DNA from: Lysobacterales bacterium | GTDB lineage: Bacteria > Pseudomonadota > Gammaproteobacteria > Xanthomonadales > UBA2363 | NCBI GenBank assembly: GCA_019634735.1 | Contig: JAHCAT010000006.1 | Coordinates: 153,457-217,456 of the forward strand | Direction of reading: 5' to 3' | DNA length: 64,000 nt | Part shown: positions 54,129 through 61,008 of the stretch, in pieces | Numbering within the stretch: position 1 is the first letter of the stretch | Layout of the letters: every line of letters starts with the position of its first letter | Notes under the pieces: generated by a model | What the model was told of the DNA's origin: nothing | Databases searched by the model: none | The model's input: only the letters and a program-made list of their open reading frames with translations | Translations under genes and position numbers: made by a program

Positions 54129-54568
54129 GGCTGCGTGCTCCGGTAGGCGTTGATGCGCGCGACGGCGCGGGACACGTCGGGCTCGCCGTAGACCACGTAG
54201 CGTCGATCGACCACCACGGCGGGAATCTTGGCGATGCCTAGCCCCCAGGCATCCGCGACACCTTGGTAGGCATGGCCGATGCGACGCTGCAGGACCTCGC
54301 CGCCGTCATGCAACCGCTGCCGCACCACGGCTGCGGCCTGTTGCGGGTCGGTCGGCAGGTGCGCGGCGAGTTCGACCTCAATGCGCGTGGCCTGGTCCAG
54401 CTCGATGATCCGCACGCCGGCCGGGGCCTGCACGGGATGACGGCTGTCGGTGACGACGAGCACATCGGCGGCCGCAGCCTGGGTGAACATGAACAGCACT
54501 ACCCAAAGCCCGGGGGTAATGCGGATGGTCGGCAGCCGGGGCGAAGCCTTGAAGAAGGGGGCCGGCAT
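54125..54568 (-). CDS. Integrating conjugative element protein, PFL_4709 family
   Basis: Small periplasmic T4SS protein (TIGR03757-type), 147 aa. Signal peptide/helix at 20-34 (GLWVVLFMFTQAAAA), then a thioredoxin-like fold without active-site cysteines: ADVLVVTDSRHPVQAP, a helical middle and GIAKIPAVVVDRRYVVYGEPDV. It is related to TrbC-type proteins. First gene of this transfer operon; the chromate cargo is inserted 324 bases upstream, so its promoter region may be partly displaced or newly supplied. Confidence 0.85.
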   Translation of the reverse strand: MPAPFFKASPRLPTIRITPGLWVVLFMFTQAAAADVLVVTDSRHPVQAPAGVRIIELDQATRIEVELAAHLPTDPQQAAAVVRQRLHDGGEVLQRRIGHAYQGVADAWGLGIAKIPAVVVDRRYVVYGEPDVSRAVARINAYRSTQP

Positions 54569-54892
54569 ATCGGGAGTCCTTGGGGTCGGTCAAGGTCACA
54601 GTCGACTTCAAGTGCCGATATGACGCGACAAGGAAACCGCATTCGGCCCCTGCCGGTTTCATGCCCTACGCCGCTGTGAGCGTTGTGTTTGCCTCCTGTC
54701 AGAGGCGGAGATCAGTGCGCGACTCTGAGGTGCCCGCGAACCCAAGAAACGCGATGCAAGCGAATCGGCATCGATGGTTTGGATCATTGCATTCGTCGCC
54801 TTGAGTTGACGATTCAGCGCTAATGTAGTTTTATCTATAACGTGCTGTAGAATCTATTACATAGATCACCCTTTGCGACGAAGGAGCCGTGC
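54569..54892. other. Divergent gap between PFL_4709 and chrB
   Basis: No gene. The right-hand 100 bases hold the chr promoter and operator. The left part has GGCGG/CCGCC-type short repeats and CCTCCTGTCAGAGGCGG near 54690, which may be a scar of cargo insertion but is not a recognisable transposon end. Confidence 0.4.
54806..54834 (+). promoter_or_regulatory. Promoter of the chromate operon
   Basis: TTGACG (54806-54811), a 17-base spacer and TTTTAT (54829-54834) make a good sigma-70 promoter. Just downstream, TGTA-N8-TACA (in CTGTAGAATCTATTACATAG, 54846-54862 region) is an inverted repeat in the place expected for a repressor. ChrB is the known chromate-responsive regulator in such operons, so the site is its likely target. 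Confidence 0.6.
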
Positions 54893-55837
54893 TTGAGCTT
54901 TGTTGCCCTATTTGTCAGCCTGCCCACCAAGGCATCGACCGGCCGCATGCGCGTCTGGCGCTCGATCAAAGCGCTGGGCTGCGCCACGTTGCGTGATGGG
55001 GTCTATCTGCTGCCCGACTCGGTGGACAGTGCTGTGACGCTGGACGAAGTGGCGGCGCAGGCGGTGGAAGCCGGGGGCACCGGCGAGGTCTATCGGCTCT
55101 CGGGGTGTGACGAAGCCCAAGAGACCGCGCTGCGCGCCCTGTTCGACCGGGGCGAGGAGTACGCCGGCATCGCCGAGGAGATCAAATCGTTCGGGCGGAG
55201 CCTGGCATCCCTGGATGGTGCCGCCGCCGCGCGCAAGCTCCAGCCGCTCGTGCGCCGCTTCGAGCAGGTGGCGCGCATCGATTTCTTCCCCGGCGAGGCG
55301 CAACGGCAGACCCTGAGCCTGCTCGACGACCTGCGCGACGCGATCACCCGCCGCCTGTCTCCCGACGAGCCGACCGCCCGGCAGGCGGATGTTCCGCGGC
55401 TGGACCGCGCCGACTATCAGGGCCGGACCTGGGCCACGCGGGCGCGCCCGTGGGTTGACCGGCTGGCCAGTGGCTGGCTGATCCGCCGGTTCATCGACCC
55501 AAAGGCCCGCATCGTCTGGCTGGCGAGTCCCGCCGACTGCAAAGCCGATTGGCTTGGCTTCGATTTCGACGGCGCGGCCTTTAGTCACGTGGGCACCAAG
55601 GTCAGCTTCGAGACGCTACTGGCGAGTTTCGGACTTGATTCCGCCCCTGCACTGATACGCCTGGGCGAGCTCGTGCATTGCCTGGATGTGGGGGGGCTAC
55701 CGGTAGCTGAAGCGCTGGGCATCGAATCGCTGCTCGCCGGCCTGCGGGCATCCGAACCCGACGACGACGCGCTGCTTACCCGCGCATGCGAAGTCTTTGA
55801 CTGGCTATTGAAGAGTTACGAGGAAAAAACAACGTGA
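54893..55837 (+). CDS. chrB: Chromate resistance regulator ChrB
   Basis: Chromate-sensing regulator of the chr operon, 314 aa. The N-terminal half (1-165) is the ChrB_N domain (SFVALFVSLPTKASTGRMRVWR, with its own PaaX-like winged-helix look), and the C-terminal ChrB domain (175-300) begins RARPWVDRLASGWLIRRFID. The start is a TTG with AAGGAG at good spacing. ChrB is needed for full resistance and inducible expression in Cupriavidus and Ochrobactrum. The stop overlaps the chrA start by four bases (GTGA). First gene of the operon chrB-chrA-sod-chrB domain-MFS. Confidence 0.92.
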   Translation: MSFVALFVSLPTKASTGRMRVWRSIKALGCATLRDGVYLLPDSVDSAVTLDEVAAQAVEAGGTGEVYRLSGCDEAQETALRALFDRGEEYAGIAEEIKSFGRSLASLDGAAAARKLQPLVRRFEQVARIDFFPGEAQRQTLSLLDDLRDAITRRLSPDEPTARQADVPRLDRADYQGRTWATRARPWVDRLASGWLIRRFIDPKARIVWLASPADCKADWLGFDFDGAAFSHVGTKVSFETLLASFGLDSAPALIRLGELVHCLDVGGLPVAEALGIESLLAGLRASEPDDDALLTRACEVFDWLLKSYEEKTT

Positions 55838-57066
55838 ACGCCCCGACCAGTCCTCAGACCGCTGCCACGACTGAAGCGGTCCCTCCAGCGATGAGCTACC
55901 TGCAGCTCTTCGCGCGCTTCCTCAAGTTCGGCTTGCTCGCATGGGGCGGGCCTGTGGCTCAGATCGGCATGTTGCGCCGCGAGCTCGTGGACGAGGAACG
56001 CTGGATCTCCAGCAGACGCTTCAACAAGCTGCTTGCGGTGATGCAGGTACTGCCCGGACCCGAAGCGCACGAAATATGCGTTCATTTGGGCATCCGGGCG
56101 AAGGGGCGGCTGGGGGGCGTACTGGCGGGACTCGGGTTCATGCTTCCCGGGTTCTTGCTGATGTTCGCGCTGTCCTGGCTGTACTTCCAGATCGAATTCG
56201 TTGGCACCTCGCTGGGCGCGGCGTTCCTTGGCGTCCAGGCGGCCGTGATCGCCCTGATCGTGCGCGCCGTGCACCGTATCGGCGAGCACATCCTGCTCGA
56301 TCGCTGGTTGTGGGCCATTGCCATCGTTTGCGCGCTGGCCGCCATGGCTCGTGTCGACTTCTGGATCACCCTGCCGGCGAGCGGCCTGGTGTACGCGCTG
56401 CTCGTGCTGAAGCATCGGGCCTTGGCGCTCTTGGTGACACTGGGCGCGGTGGCGCTGGCTGCGGCCGTGGCTTGGTGGGATGCGCCGGCGGCGAAGCTGG
56501 TGGAAACGGTCGTTCAGGGCCAAGCCTCGGTGCTGCTCATCTTCGCCTCGGGCCTGAAGGCCGGCTTGCTCACCTTCGGTGGTGCCTACACGGCGATCCC
56601 GTTCGTTCGCAATGACGCCGTCGGGCGCGGATGGATGACGGATGGGCAGTTCCTGGACGGCCTGGCGCTGTCCGGTGTGCTGCCGGCACCCCTCATCATC
56701 TTCGCCACGTTCGTCGGCTATGTGGCAGGGGGGCCGATCGGGGCGGTGGCCATGACGGTGGGTGTCTTTCTTCCGGCCTTTGCGTTCTCGTTGATTTTCT
56801 ACGACCGGCTGGAGGCTGTCGTGGAGAACAAACGGCTGCACGCGTTCCTGGACGGCGTCGCGGCCGGCGTAGTCGGCCTGATCGGCGCAACTACCCTCGA
56901 CTTGGCGCAGGTCACGGCTGAACGTGTCCCATCGCTGGCGATGGGCATGTCGATCTTCGCCGCAGGCTTGGCGTTCCTTTATGCCTGGAAGAACAAGCTC
57001 AACGTCGTCGTCGTGATCCTCGCGGCGGGATTGGCGGGCTGGCTGGTGTTTCCGAACCAAGGCTGA
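55834..57066 (+). CDS. chrA: Chromate transporter ChrA
   Basis: Inner-membrane chromate efflux pump, 410 aa, with two homologous CHR domains (about 20-195 and 225-400) of six helices each. The duplicated motif is visible as LLAWGGPVAQIGMLRREL in the first half and LLTFGGAYTAIPFVRND in the second; PGPEAHEICVHLGIRAKG and GVLPAPLIIFATFVGY are the matching second motifs. It exports chromate using the membrane potential. GTG start with GAGG upstream, overlapping chrB. Main effector of resistance in this cassette. Confidence 0.95.
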   Translation: MNAPTSPQTAATTEAVPPAMSYLQLFARFLKFGLLAWGGPVAQIGMLRRELVDEERWISSRRFNKLLAVMQVLPGPEAHEICVHLGIRAKGRLGGVLAGLGFMLPGFLLMFALSWLYFQIEFVGTSLGAAFLGVQAAVIALIVRAVHRIGEHILLDRWLWAIAIVCALAAMARVDFWITLPASGLVYALLVLKHRALALLVTLGAVALAAAVAWWDAPAAKLVETVVQGQASVLLIFASGLKAGLLTFGGAYTAIPFVRNDAVGRGWMTDGQFLDGLALSGVLPAPLIIFATFVGYVAGGPIGAVAMTVGVFLPAFAFSLIFYDRLEAVVENKRLHAFLDGVAAGVVGLIGATTLDLAQVTAERVPSLAMGMSIFAAGLAFLYAWKNKLNVVVVILAAGLAGWLVFPNQG

Positions 57067-57125
57067 ACCTGATCGAGTCAGCCTTCGTCGCGCCGTTTCC
57101 GATCCACCTTGCTGAGGAAGCCAAG

Positions 57126-57725
57126 ATGCCTTACGAACTGAAGCCCCTTTCGTGCGATCCAGCCAAGCTCACCGGCCTGTCCGAGAAGCTCATCGTCAGC
57201 CACTGGGAGAACAACTACGGCGGTGCGGTCAAGCGTCTCAACGCCATCGAGCAACAGCTGGCGCAATTGACCTGGGGAGCGGCGCCGGTGTTCGAGATCA
57301 ACGGCCTCAAGCGCGAGGAGATGATCGCCAGCGGTTCCATGATCCTGCACGAGGTGTACTTCGATTCCCTCGGCGGTACCGGCGGCGACCCTGGCGGAGC
57401 GTTGAAGCAGGCCATCGAGCGGGACTTCGGCTCCGTGGACGCCTGGCGCGCCGAATTCACGGCCATGGGCAAGGCCCAGGGCGGCGGCTCCGGCTGGACC
57501 TTGCTGGTTTGGAGCCCGCGCCGCGAGCGTCTCGTGAACGCCTGGGCCGCCGACCACGCCCACAACCTGGCTGGGGCCACGCCGCTCGTCGCCCTCGACA
57601 TGTACGAGCACAGCTACCACATGGACTTCGGCGCCAAGGCCGCAGCCTATGTGGACGCCTTCATGCAGAACCTGTCCTGGACGGCGGCCGAGGCTGCGTT
57701 TGCCAAGGTGGAGGGCGGAGCATGA
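57126..57725 (+). CDS. chrC: Fe/Mn superoxide dismutase of the chr operon (ChrC-like)
   Basis: Superoxide dismutase of the Fe/Mn family, 199 aa, without signal peptide. Metal ligands H26 (SHWENNYGG), H75 (MILHEVYF), D158 and H162 (DMYEHSYHMDF) are present. The usual KHH gateway after H26 is replaced by NNY, and the second-sphere Gln is missing; H144 or H146 (AADHAHN) stands at that place, as in atypical members of the family. It detoxifies superoxide made during chromate reduction. It is 59 bases after chrA; its stop overlaps the next start. Confidence 0.92.
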   Translation: MPYELKPLSCDPAKLTGLSEKLIVSHWENNYGGAVKRLNAIEQQLAQLTWGAAPVFEINGLKREEMIASGSMILHEVYFDSLGGTGGDPGGALKQAIERDFGSVDAWRAEFTAMGKAQGGGSGWTLLVWSPRRERLVNAWAADHAHNLAGATPLVALDMYEHSYHMDFGAKAAAYVDAFMQNLSWTAAEAAFAKVEGGA

Positions 57726-58177
57726 AATGGGTCACCCGCGCACGCCCCAAGATCGACCGCATCGCCTGCCCCTGGCTGGTCACGCGCTTCATCGACGAGG
57801 CTCCCGAGTTCCTCTACGTGCCGGCTGGCGAGGTCCTGAAGGTCGCCGCCGACACCGGCGCGATTCCCTATGACGTGCCGAATGTCGAGCTCGGCCACCA
57901 TGGCGACCGCTGCAGCTTCGATGCCTTCATCGACAAGTACGAACTCGACGACCCGGCTTTGAACAAGCTGGCGCTCATCGTGCGCGCCGCCGACTGCGGC
58001 CAGCCGCAGCTGGCGAAGGAAGCGTCCGGCCTGCTCGCCATCTCGCAAGGGCTGTCGCTCAACTTCGCCGACGACCACGAGATGCTCCGGCACGGCATGG
58101 TGATGTACGACGCGCTCTACGCCTGGTGCGCCGACACGCCGCTGAAGAAGGTTGCCCGCCTGCTTGGCTTGAAATGA
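57722..58177 (+). CDS. Stand-alone ChrB-domain protein
   Basis: 151 aa, homologous to only the C-terminal domain of ChrB: RARPKIDRIACPWLVTRFID aligns with the RARPWVDRLASGWLIRRFID of the operon's own ChrB. It adds a Cys (ACPW) and the segment ELGHHGDRCSFDAF, whose His/Cys/Asp cluster looks like a metal or oxyanion site that is not conserved in the ChrB here. Role unknown; co-regulated with chrA. It overlaps the sod stop and the MFS start by four bases each. Confidence 0.85.
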   Translation: MKWVTRARPKIDRIACPWLVTRFIDEAPEFLYVPAGEVLKVAADTGAIPYDVPNVELGHHGDRCSFDAFIDKYELDDPALNKLALIVRAADCGQPQLAKEASGLLAISQGLSLNFADDHEMLRHGMVMYDALYAWCADTPLKKVARLLGLK

Positions 58178-59619
58178 TGCTACTGCCCCCCGGAGCCGCG
58201 CCCGAAGCACGCCTGCTGCTGATCGGTCGCGCCCTACGGGCCTTCACCGATGGTTTTGTGGCCATCCTGCTGCCGGTCTATCTGCTGGCCTTGGGGTTGG
58301 GCAAGTGGGAGGTCGGGCTGATCAGCACTGCCACCCTGTTCGGGTCGGCGCTGGCAACCCTGGCGGTCGGGCAGTGGGGGTATCGCTTCCCGCAGCGCCG
58401 GCTACTCTTCGCCGCCGCCTGGCTGATGGCCGCCACTGGTCTGCTGCTGGCCGGCCTGGGCGGCATCGGCGCCTTCTGGCCGCTGCTGATCGTCGCCTTC
58501 GTCGGTACGATGAACCCCAGCTCCGGCGACGTCAGCGTCTTCCTGCCGCTGGAGCATGCGCGGCTGGCCGAATCGGCGCAAGGCGAGGCGCGCACCTTCC
58601 TGTTCGCGCGCTATACCTTCGTCGGCGCCTTGTGTGCCGCGACCGGTTCGCTGGCGACCGTGATCCCGCAAGTGCTGACCGATGCCGGCCTGGCCCAGCT
58701 CGACGCGTTGCGTCTGATGTTCGTCGCCTACGGGCTGACCGGCGTCTTGATCTTCGTCCTGTATCGCGCCTTGCCGGACCACCGTATGCACGAGCAGGCA
58801 GCGTCGCCCGAACCGCTGGGGCCTTCGCGCGGCATCGTGATCAAACTGGCGGCGCTGTTCTCGGTCGATGCCTTCGCTGGCGGGTTGATCGTCAATACCT
58901 TGCTCGCGCTCTGGCTGTTCGAGCGTTTCGACCTCTCGCTCGCCGCTGCCGGCCAGTTCTTCTTCTGGGCTGGGCTGCTGTCGGCCGGCTCTCAGCTCGC
59001 CGCTCCCTGGGTGGCGCGCCATATTGGCCTGATCAACACGATGGTGTTTACCCACATCCCATCGAGCGTCTGTCTTATCCTCGCCGCCTTCGCCGATAGT
59101 CTGCCGGTGGCGCTCGCGCTGCTGTTCCTGCGCAGCGCCCTGTCGCAGATGGACGTGCCGACGCGCTCGGCCTTCATCATGGCGGTGGTAACGCCGGCCG
59201 AGCGCGCCGCGGCGGCAAGCTTCACCGCTGTACCCAGGAGCCTCGCCGCCGCAGCGAGCCCCGCCATTGGCGGCGCCTTGTTCGCCGCAGGCTGGCTGGC
59301 GGCGCCGCTGGCTGGCTGGCGGCGCCGCTGGTGGCCTGCGGCCTGCTCAAGATCGCGTATGACGTTGCACTTTGGCGCGCGTTTCGGAAGTACGAGGAAC
59401 CCTCCTCTTGAGAGCGCTCGCGCGCAAGCACATGGCGCGCTTCCGAAAATCGTGACCATCAGACAGAGCGCATCGCGAACGTGGCAACCGGAACTTTCAA
59501 CGGCAGTTCTTGTGGAGAGGGGCAAGAGGCACAGGCGCCCCCCGAAAGGGACGCCTGCGGACTACAACAAGCCGGCTTCGGCGAACGAGTACGGGCTGCC
59601 CTTGCCGACGATGAAGTGA
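58174..59619 (+). CDS. MFS transporter of the chr operon, C-terminus frameshifted by a 20-bp duplication
   Basis: Major facilitator with twelve helices expected. Residues 1-379 are normal ([45 protein letters not shown]). A perfect tandem copy of 20 bases at 59291-59330 shifts the frame inside the last helix, replacing about 26 native residues by about 102 foreign, Arg-rich ones that run to 59619 across the radC terminator and the start of radC's antisense. Removing one copy restores [18 protein letters not shown]...EEPSS and a stop at 59409-59411 (about 405 aa). Function is probably lost or weakened. Starts inside the previous stop (ATGA). Substrate unknown. Confidence 0.85.
   Translation: MMLLPPGAAPEARLLLIGRALRAFTDGFVAILLPVYLLALGLGKWEVGLISTATLFGSALATLAVGQWGYRFPQRRLLFAAAWLMAATGLLLAGLGGIGAFWPLLIVAFVGTMNPSSGDVSVFLPLEHARLAESAQGEARTFLFARYTFVGALCAATGSLATVIPQVLTDAGLAQLDALRLMFVAYGLTGVLIFVLYRALPDHRMHEQAASPEPLGPSRGIVIKLAALFSVDAFAGGLIVNTLLALWLFERFDLSLAAAGQFFFWAGLLSAGSQLAAPWVARHIGLINTMVFTHIPSSVCLILAAFADSLPVALALLFLRSALSQMDVPTRSAFIMAVVTPAERAAAASFTAVPRSLAAAASPAIGGALFAAGWLAAPLAGWRRRWWPAACSRSRMTLHFGARFGSTRNPPLESARAQAHGALPKIVTIRQSASRTWQPELSTAVLVERGKRHRRPPKGTPADYNKPASANEYGLPLPTMK
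59291..59330 (+). repeat. Perfect 20-bp tandem duplication in the MFS gene
   Basis: Positions 59291-59310 and 59311-59330 are identical (GCTGGCTGGC then GGCGCCGCTG, twice). Twenty is not a multiple of three, so the reading frame changes. The unit itself contains GGCTGGCTGG-type micro-repeats that favour slippage. Confidence 0.95.
59532..59557 (-). terminator. Hairpin at the end of radC
   Basis: CAGGCG (59532-59537) pairs with CGCCTG (59552-59557), and CCC with GGG inside, around CCGAAA. It lies five bases past the radC stop on the minus strand. A hairpin at this place is what one expects of a transcript end; the U-tract is weak. Confidence 0.5.
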
Positions 59620-60056
59620 TCCAGCACCCGGACATCGACGGTGGCCAGGGCGCTCTTCAACCGCTCGGTGATCGCACGATCAGCGGCCGAGGGCTCGGTG
59701 TTCCCCGAGGGGTGCTGATGCGCCAGGATCAGCGCCGAAGCGTTGAGCGCCAGCGCACGCTGGACCACCACCCTCGGATACACCGAAGTCTGGTCGACCG
59801 TGCCCTTGAACAGCGGCTCGAAGGCGAGTACCTGGTGCTGGTTGTCGAGAAACACGACGGCGAAGATTTCGTTCGGCTCCGCGACCAGTTTCAGGCGCAG
59901 GTAGTCGCGCACGGCGGCGGGACTGCCCAGCGCCGGACCGGCCTTGAACACGCGGTTCTCCAGCAGGGTGATGGCCTGCCGGATGATCCAGTCTTCGTGC
60001 TGGGCGGCGATCAGGGTGAGCGACTCCGGGCGGGAGTCGGCGATGACAAGAGACAT
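59562..60056 (-). CDS. radC: RadC-like JAB-domain protein
   Basis: 164 aa, the JAB (MPN) metalloprotease-like domain of RadC without the N-terminal HhH part. Zinc motif [23 protein letters not shown] holds the HxHPSG...D pattern (split by its own core), preceded by [34 protein letters not shown]. Despite the name it is not a repair protein; ICE-borne copies may act on DNA metabolism during transfer. The ATG at 60056 has GGAGG nine bases upstream, ruling out longer versions. A hotspot: cargo genes are inserted just downstream of it. Confidence 0.88.
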   Translation of the reverse strand: MSLVIADSRPESLTLIAAQHEDWIIRQAITLLENRVFKAGPALGSPAAVRDYLRLKLVAEPNEIFAVVFLDNQHQVLAFEPLFKGTVDQTSVYPRVVVQRALALNASALILAHQHPSGNTEPSAADRAITERLKSALATVDVRVLDHFIVGKGSPYSFAEAGLL

Positions 60057-60251
60057 GGCGAACCTCCAATGGATGAGATCGGAGGGCGCCTGCCCCTGGA
60101 GGGCAAACCCTCCTGGGGACGATGGGGATGGAACAGGTGACGAGCGGGCATCCACCACCGCGGATGCGGTGGCTGTTCGCGTCAAGGGATGCGATGCGAA
60201 CGGGTTTCGATCAACGCGGACGAGCCGCGCCGCAGCCTTGAAGATCGATGG

Positions 60252-60995
60252 CTACCTGGGCATGTCACCGGCAACGCCGGCGGGCATGTCTGGGGAATGG
60301 GCGGGTTTGGCTGCGGTCGTGCTGCCGGCGGCGAGCAGGTCGATGGCCGACAGCAAGGCATCGCCTTCGACGGGGCCGTGCAGCAGGAGGGTCTTGCCGG
60401 ACTCGCGGTCGCGCAGTTGCAAGGCCGGCGTGGCCGCGATGCCCTGCTGTGCGGCTTCCGCCGCCTGGGCACGGATGACCGCATCGGGGCGATCGGTGTC
60501 GAGACAACCCTGCATGGTTGGCGTGAGGTCGGGATAGCGCACGCCCTCCGGCAGGCCCTGGCCGTCGCCGCGGGTGTTCGCGTAGAGCCACGCCACGGCC
60601 CGCCAGAACGTGGCATGTCCGCCCGTCTCGCCCGCGCACTCGGCCAGGCGTGCCCCGGCGGTCGCGGCCGGCTCGTGCATGGACAGCGGCAGGTGGTGCC
60701 ACTGCCAGTTCACCTCGGGATGGGCGTCGATCCAGCGCTTGAGCGCGGGGAAGTAGGCCCGGCAGTACGGACACTCCAGGTCGGCGTACCCGACCACCGT
60801 GAAGCGCGCATCGGCACGGCCATACAGCCAGGGCGGGCCGGCCGGTTTCGACGCTTCGGACCCGGCGGCGGCCAGGGACATGGGCTCGGTTGCCGGATGC
60901 GGCGCGCGCAGCAGCATCCACGAGGCAACCCCAGTCGTCGCCACGATCAGCAGACCGATCCAGGGATGACGGCGGGCGAATGAAGGCATGCGCAT
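60252..60995 (-). CDS. DsbA-like thioredoxin-fold protein of the T4SS
   Basis: Membrane-anchored periplasmic oxidoreductase, 247 aa. An N-terminal helix (12-28, GLLIVATTGVASWMLL) is followed by a thioredoxin fold with the redox motif CPYC in VVGYADLECPYCRAYFPALKRW, a helical insertion and the cis-Pro loop AATPALQLRD. It would form or shuffle disulfides in Cys-rich transfer proteins such as the TraU-like protein. GGGAG precedes the ATG at 60995. Thirteen bases after the VirB4-type gene; conserved position in this ICE family. Confidence 0.87.
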   Translation of the reverse strand: MRMPSFARRHPWIGLLIVATTGVASWMLLRAPHPATEPMSLAAAGSEASKPAGPPWLYGRADARFTVVGYADLECPYCRAYFPALKRWIDAHPEVNWQWHHLPLSMHEPAATAGARLAECAGETGGHATFWRAVAWLYANTRGDGQGLPEGVRYPDLTPTMQGCLDTDRPDAVIRAQAAEAAQQGIAATPALQLRDRESGKTLLLHGPVEGDALLSAIDLLAAGSTTAAKPAHSPDMPAGVAGDMPR

Positions 60996-61008
60996 CGTGT
61001 TGCTCCCG

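Noticed and set aside
54569..59561. Transposon carrying the chromate genes
   Set aside because: No transposase, resolvase or matching terminal inverted repeats were found at either end of the chr block.
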